A stretch of 22,925 nucleotides of DNA from Methanothrix sp. (GTDB lineage: Archaea > Halobacteriota > Methanosarcinia > Methanotrichales > Methanotrichaceae). Positions 20,781 through 22,925 of the stretch are shown piece by piece. The stretch spans positions 1 to 22,925 of the forward strand of contig WOYM01000086.1 of assembly GCA_011620785.1 (NCBI GenBank). Reading direction: 5' to 3'. Each line of letters opens with the position of its first letter. The first letter of the stretch is position 1. The position numbers were made by a program, and so were the translations under genes. The notes under the pieces are model-generated. The model did not search any database and was not told where the DNA came from. It saw only the letters and a program-made list of their open reading frames with translations.

Positions 20781-21665
20781 GTGCTGCTTAATGAATTACT
20801 TGATCTGGGCGAGGAGGAGAGCATATTTTTGGCGGAAGAGTCCCTGCAGGACCTGCTCGACCTGCCTGTAACCCGACAGATAATGGAGGAAGGAGTGGAT
20901 TGGGATCGCTCTATCGAGCTTGCGGATATCGGCATTGCCCTTCACCTGGCCAGTCCGGAGGATTTCTGGCTGCTTTTAACAGACCGGTATTGCAGGGAGA
21001 GGATCCTGATGGATGCTGCCGATCGGTTCGGATCGGAGGCGACAAAGAGAATCATGGTCGATGAGAGCGCCTTTCTCCGTGCCCTCGTCGAGTATTATGC
21101 CATCTTCATGAAAGACGAGCTGCTATGCGAGAGCTGCGGTACTGCATACGAGCTGCATTATGCTGAGGATAGAATAACGAGGCTGGTCGATCTATTGAAG
21201 CCCAACTTCTCCTGCTCTGATGAGCCTATTTTAGAGATCTGCTGCGGCAACGGACTGGCCACTCAGGCCCTCATTCGTCTGGGTCTAGATCCCCTGGCCA
21301 TGGACTCCGATCGCTGTGAGCTCTGCATAGCCTTAAAGAAGGGGCTGATGAACCCACAGAGATCCTTCGTGCTGGATGCCAGGCTCCTTCCCCGCTATTT
21401 TTCCGGCAGGCCGTTTCATTCTGTGCTCGGCTTCATGGTGGGTCTGATCGATGACTCCAACTGGCCCCTGTGGAAGGAGATACTACTTGCCGCAGCCTCG
21501 CTCGCCGAAAAGGAGCTATTATTCACCGTCTACTCCCAAAAGGAAGCGGATCTCATCGCGAAGGAGATGGGGAGGGCTGGCTGGAGGGGTGAGGTAATCG
21601 ACAACCAAGACTCCAGGGGGATATACGACCAGTGGGTCTACAAGGGAAGCCGCCAGTCACTTTAA
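20781..21665 (+). CDS. SAM-dependent methyltransferase-like protein, function unknown
   Basis: A 294-residue protein. The C-terminal half has a Rossmann methyltransferase signature: ILEICCGNGLATQALIRLG at about residues 149-167 (motif I with the Gly-rich loop as C-G-N-G), followed by an acidic residue pair in LAMDSDRCEL. A short cysteine pair CESCG occurs at about residues 113-117. The N-terminal about 110 residues are helical and of unknown role. No clear catalytic NPPY-type motif follows, so the substrate, or whether it methylates at all, is open. The GTG start has a TATA box 25 nt upstream and no ribosome binding site. It is followed by a 40-aa ORF. Confidence 0.7.
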   Translation: MLLNELLDLGEEESIFLAEESLQDLLDLPVTRQIMEEGVDWDRSIELADIGIALHLASPEDFWLLLTDRYCRERILMDAADRFGSEATKRIMVDESAFLRALVEYYAIFMKDELLCESCGTAYELHYAEDRITRLVDLLKPNFSCSDEPILEICCGNGLATQALIRLGLDPLAMDSDRCELCIALKKGLMNPQRSFVLDARLLPRYFSGRPFHSVLGFMVGLIDDSNWPLWKEILLAAASLAEKELLFTVYSQKEADLIAKEMGRAGWRGEVIDNQDSRGIYDQWVYKGSRQSL

Positions 21666-21722
21666 AAGAATGATGGAAAGCTTAATTATCCATCCCATTC
21701 CTCTGAAGAAGTGGTGAGATTC

Positions 21723-21845
21723 TTGGCTGACTTTAAGAAGCGAAATGCGGAGAGAAAGGGCGGCAAAAAAGAAGAGATCAAAAGCAAGAAGCTCATGGAA
21801 GAGAACCTGGATGATTTAATAGGCAGAGGAGAAGTAGAGAAATAG
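21723..21845 (+). CDS. 40-residue highly charged protein
   Basis: A TTG-started frame of 40 codons with GGTGAG 4 nt upstream. It reads MADFKKRNAERKGG, then KKEEIKSKKLMEENLDDLIG and RGEVEK. The first part is basic and the second half a likely amphipathic helix. In-frame GTG codons at 21711 and 21714 would give a slightly longer form but have no ribosome binding site. The composition and good site make it a plausible small protein. It lies 57 nt after the methyltransferase-like gene. No family is recognised. Confidence 0.55.
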   Translation: MADFKKRNAERKGGKKEEIKSKKLMEENLDDLIGRGEVEK

Positions 21846-21988
21846 GCTTCTGCAGCGGAGCTTTGGGCCGAAGAGACCAAATAGCTTTATTTAATCCTTG
21901 ATCATCCTCCGGGAGGAAGATTTTCGTCTCCTGTGATCCTCGGTTTGCAGGTCTGAACGGTCCTCGAATAAATTTGTTGAATGCCAGA

Positions 21989-22024
21989 GAGATGGGATGT
22001 CTAAATTGCCATCTCATCCCTTTT
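21989..22024 (+). terminator. Possible terminator hairpin
   Basis: GAGATGG - 13-nt loop - CCATCTC, then ATCCC and TTTT. An overlapping alternative pairs GGGATG with CATCCC. It lies about 145 nt after the 40-aa gene, so it could end that transcript or a small RNA. Confidence 0.35.
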
Positions 22025-22121
22025 AAGCAGCCGATCTGGGACAGAGCTCTTTTGGATGGCCGAATCTCGCAGAAAATAGTTTTTGCAGCTCCAATACAGT
22101 TTATAAACGAATTCAGAGCGA

Positions 22122-22152
22122 CAGCCAGATACAGAGGCGATCTATCTGGCTG
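22122..22152. repeat. Perfect 10-bp inverted repeat
   Basis: CAGCCAGATA and TATCTGGCTG flank an 11-nt loop. It lies 18 nt after the stop of the regulator gene (minus strand) but has no T-run on that side. A TATA-like TTTATAAA lies about 15 nt to its left. Confidence 0.5.
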
Positions 22153-22169
22153 CAAATGGTATTTGGCCA

Positions 22170-22562
22170 TTAAGGAGTGACGCTCAAGCTTCGGCTCAAC
22201 TCTTTGAGCTTTTCGATGCTCTCCAGGGTCTTGGCGGACTCTTTTCGCTTCTCATCCTCGAAATGCTTTATGATATCGCCCAGGGATATGGTCAGTCGGT
22301 AGACCTTCATCGGCCTTCCTTTACCATCCTTTTTGATCTCCCTCTCCACCACCCAGTTGTTATTGCGCAGAGTGCGCATGGCAATGCTCACCTCGGGCTG
22401 GCGGAGGTTGGATCCGATCTCGATCTCTCTTGATGTGGCCTCCTCCACATTGGCCAGGTAGGTGATCATACTGGCCACATTTCTGGGAATGCCAAGCTCT
22501 CGGAGAACCTCTACGAACTCCCTATCGGCATCATCCAAAACTTTCACCGAGAATTGTCTCAT
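22170..22562 (-). CDS. Winged-helix transcriptional regulator
   Basis: A 130-residue protein. Residues of about 14-95 look like a winged helix-turn-helix: LGIPRNVASMITYLANVEEAT, then SREIEIGSNLRQPEVSIAMRTL (recognition helix) and the wing VVEREIKKDGKGRPMKVYRLT. The rest (about 96-125) is a charged helix that may dimerise as a coiled coil. This layout is common in archaeal TrmB/ArsR/MarR-like regulators; there is no sensor domain, so its signal is unknown. The ATG at 22562 has GAGG 4-5 nt upstream and a TATA box at 22604-22611. A small palindrome overlaps the ribosome binding site. The protein's own target is unknown. Confidence 0.85.
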   Translation of the reverse strand: MRQFSVKVLDDADREFVEVLRELGIPRNVASMITYLANVEEATSREIEIGSNLRQPEVSIAMRTLRNNNWVVEREIKKDGKGRPMKVYRLTISLGDIIKHFEDEKRKESAKTLESIEKLKELSRSLSVTP

Positions 22563-22574
22563 AATGACCTCATT
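22563..22574. promoter_or_regulatory. Palindrome overlapping the regulator's ribosome binding site
   Basis: AATGA CC TCATT directly precedes the ATG. It could be an autoregulatory operator, but a 5-bp repeat is short enough to arise by chance. Confidence 0.25.
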
Positions 22575-22603
22575 CTATTTTTGTATATAACAAATACCTT
22601 ATG

Positions 22604-22611
22604 ATATAAAT
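22604..22611 (-). promoter_or_regulatory. TATA box for the regulator gene
   Basis: ATTTATAT on the minus strand about 42 nt before the ATG, predicting a start near 22580. Confidence 0.5.
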
Positions 22612-22612
22612 A

Positions 22613-22925
22613 GTTTATTTCGAGGTGAGATATTCTTCTTTGACATAAGATTATACTATAGATATAAACCTCGGCTGCCATTGTTTTGCCATAGTCATAT
22701 ATTATATCCATCAAATCATAGATGCAACTCTATGGTAATCGCAATGCAACAGTCAAGGAAGGCGATTTATTTTAGCGCTTAAATTGTCGCAAAACTGCTG
22801 AAAGGAGATAACTATCCTTGAGATATCAATATTTATAATAATACAGTTATAACTTTAATTTCGCATCTACTGTAGCAGTTCCTAATTAACATATCAATAC
22901 TCCGTCGTCCTTATCGACAACAATC
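22613..22925. other. AT-rich gene-free stretch at the window's right end
   Basis: No coding frame is supported. It contains weak inverted words (CGAGGT at 22621 and ACCTCG at 22668) and several TATA-like elements. It is probably an intergenic control region; the gene to the right is outside the window. Confidence 0.4.

Larger units (their letters stand above)
21846..22169. other. Gene-free stretch with several stem-loops
   Basis: No convincing coding frame. It carries an inverted repeat GAGATGG/CCATCTC (21989-22015) followed by TTTT at 22021-22024, a perfect 10-bp inverted repeat (22122-22152) and TTTATAAA at 22100-22107. It may hold a small RNA or the 3' ends of the flanking transcripts. 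Confidence 0.4.

Noticed and set aside
21793..22170. A 125-codon open frame on the minus strand whose ATG overlaps the regulator's stop codon (TAATG)
   Set aside because: The protein has no recognisable pattern, runs across the inverted repeats at 22122-22152 and 21989-22015, and ends antisense to the 40-aa gene with a better ribosome binding site.
22635..22660. TTGACA and TATACT words resembling a bacterial promoter
   Set aside because: Spacing is wrong (9 nt) and the window is archaeal.
1..22925. CRISPR arrays, insertion sequences, prophage genes, integrase or attachment sites
   Set aside because: No regularly spaced direct repeats, transposase, terminal inverted repeats or integrase were seen anywhere in the window.

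Overview
The window looks like chromosomal DNA from a methanogenic archaeon, most likely of the acetate-using Methanotrichales (Methanothrix/Methanosaeta) type. What is seen: archaeal uS15, an archaeal DHH/RecJ-like protein, KEOPS Pcc1, archaeal-type ProRS and HisRS, the rare methanogen-type (class II, zinc-dependent) seryl-tRNA synthetase, class III NrdD, many AT-rich TATA boxes about 25-30 nt before starts, GAGG/GGTGA ribosome binding sites, frequent TTG and GTG starts, and a tRNA-Ala without an encoded CCA. The genus is an inference; there is no rRNA or mcr gene here to prove it.

Layout. 1-680: a RelE/ParE-type toxin followed by a small antitoxin (minus). 681-1373: a secreted protein with two beta-sandwich repeats. 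1420-1527: a remnant of an RHH-type antitoxin. 1597-5097 (minus): a tight operon rpsO - recJ-like - pcc1 - serS with 4-nt ATGA overlaps at every junction, closed by a hairpin terminator spanning the serS stop codon. 5232-5906: a divergent DUF116 Fe-S membrane protein. 5969-8522 (minus): nrdD with a possible 10-codon leader ORF, then an 8Fe ferredoxin. 8941-9013: tRNA-Ala(GGC). 9108-12827 (plus): LysE-type exporter, SBF/BASS-like transporter, SpoIIM-like membrane protein, and proS overlapping the SpoIIM gene by 4 nt. 12846-13029: a small frameshifted ORF. 13087-13698: AMMECR1. 14058-15241: two small secreted proteins of unknown function. 15308-16681: hisS. 16728-18011 (minus): DEAD-box helicase with a long, structured leader. 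18400-20650 (minus): MutS-like ATPase with an HhH domain plus a 71-aa membrane protein. 20781-21845 (plus): methyltransferase-like protein and a 40-aa charged protein. 22170-22562 (minus): winged-helix regulator.

Most of the window is core information processing (three aminoacyl-tRNA synthetases, ribosomal protein, KEOPS, nuclease, helicase, MutS-like protein), with small accessory patches. The most interesting signal is in the DEAD-box helicase leader: a perfect 12-bp inverted repeat pairs an upstream segment with the Shine-Dalgarno/start region, and a third segment can pair 9 bp with the same upstream strand. These pairings exclude each other, as in a two-state RNA switch. Also notable are the nrdD leader ORF, the paired secreted proteins with a duplicated GN..ALAFG..ATNN..NQ motif around a cysteine cluster, terminators that contain the stop codon, and a structured gene-free stretch at 21846-22169. 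No CRISPR array, insertion sequence or prophage was seen.
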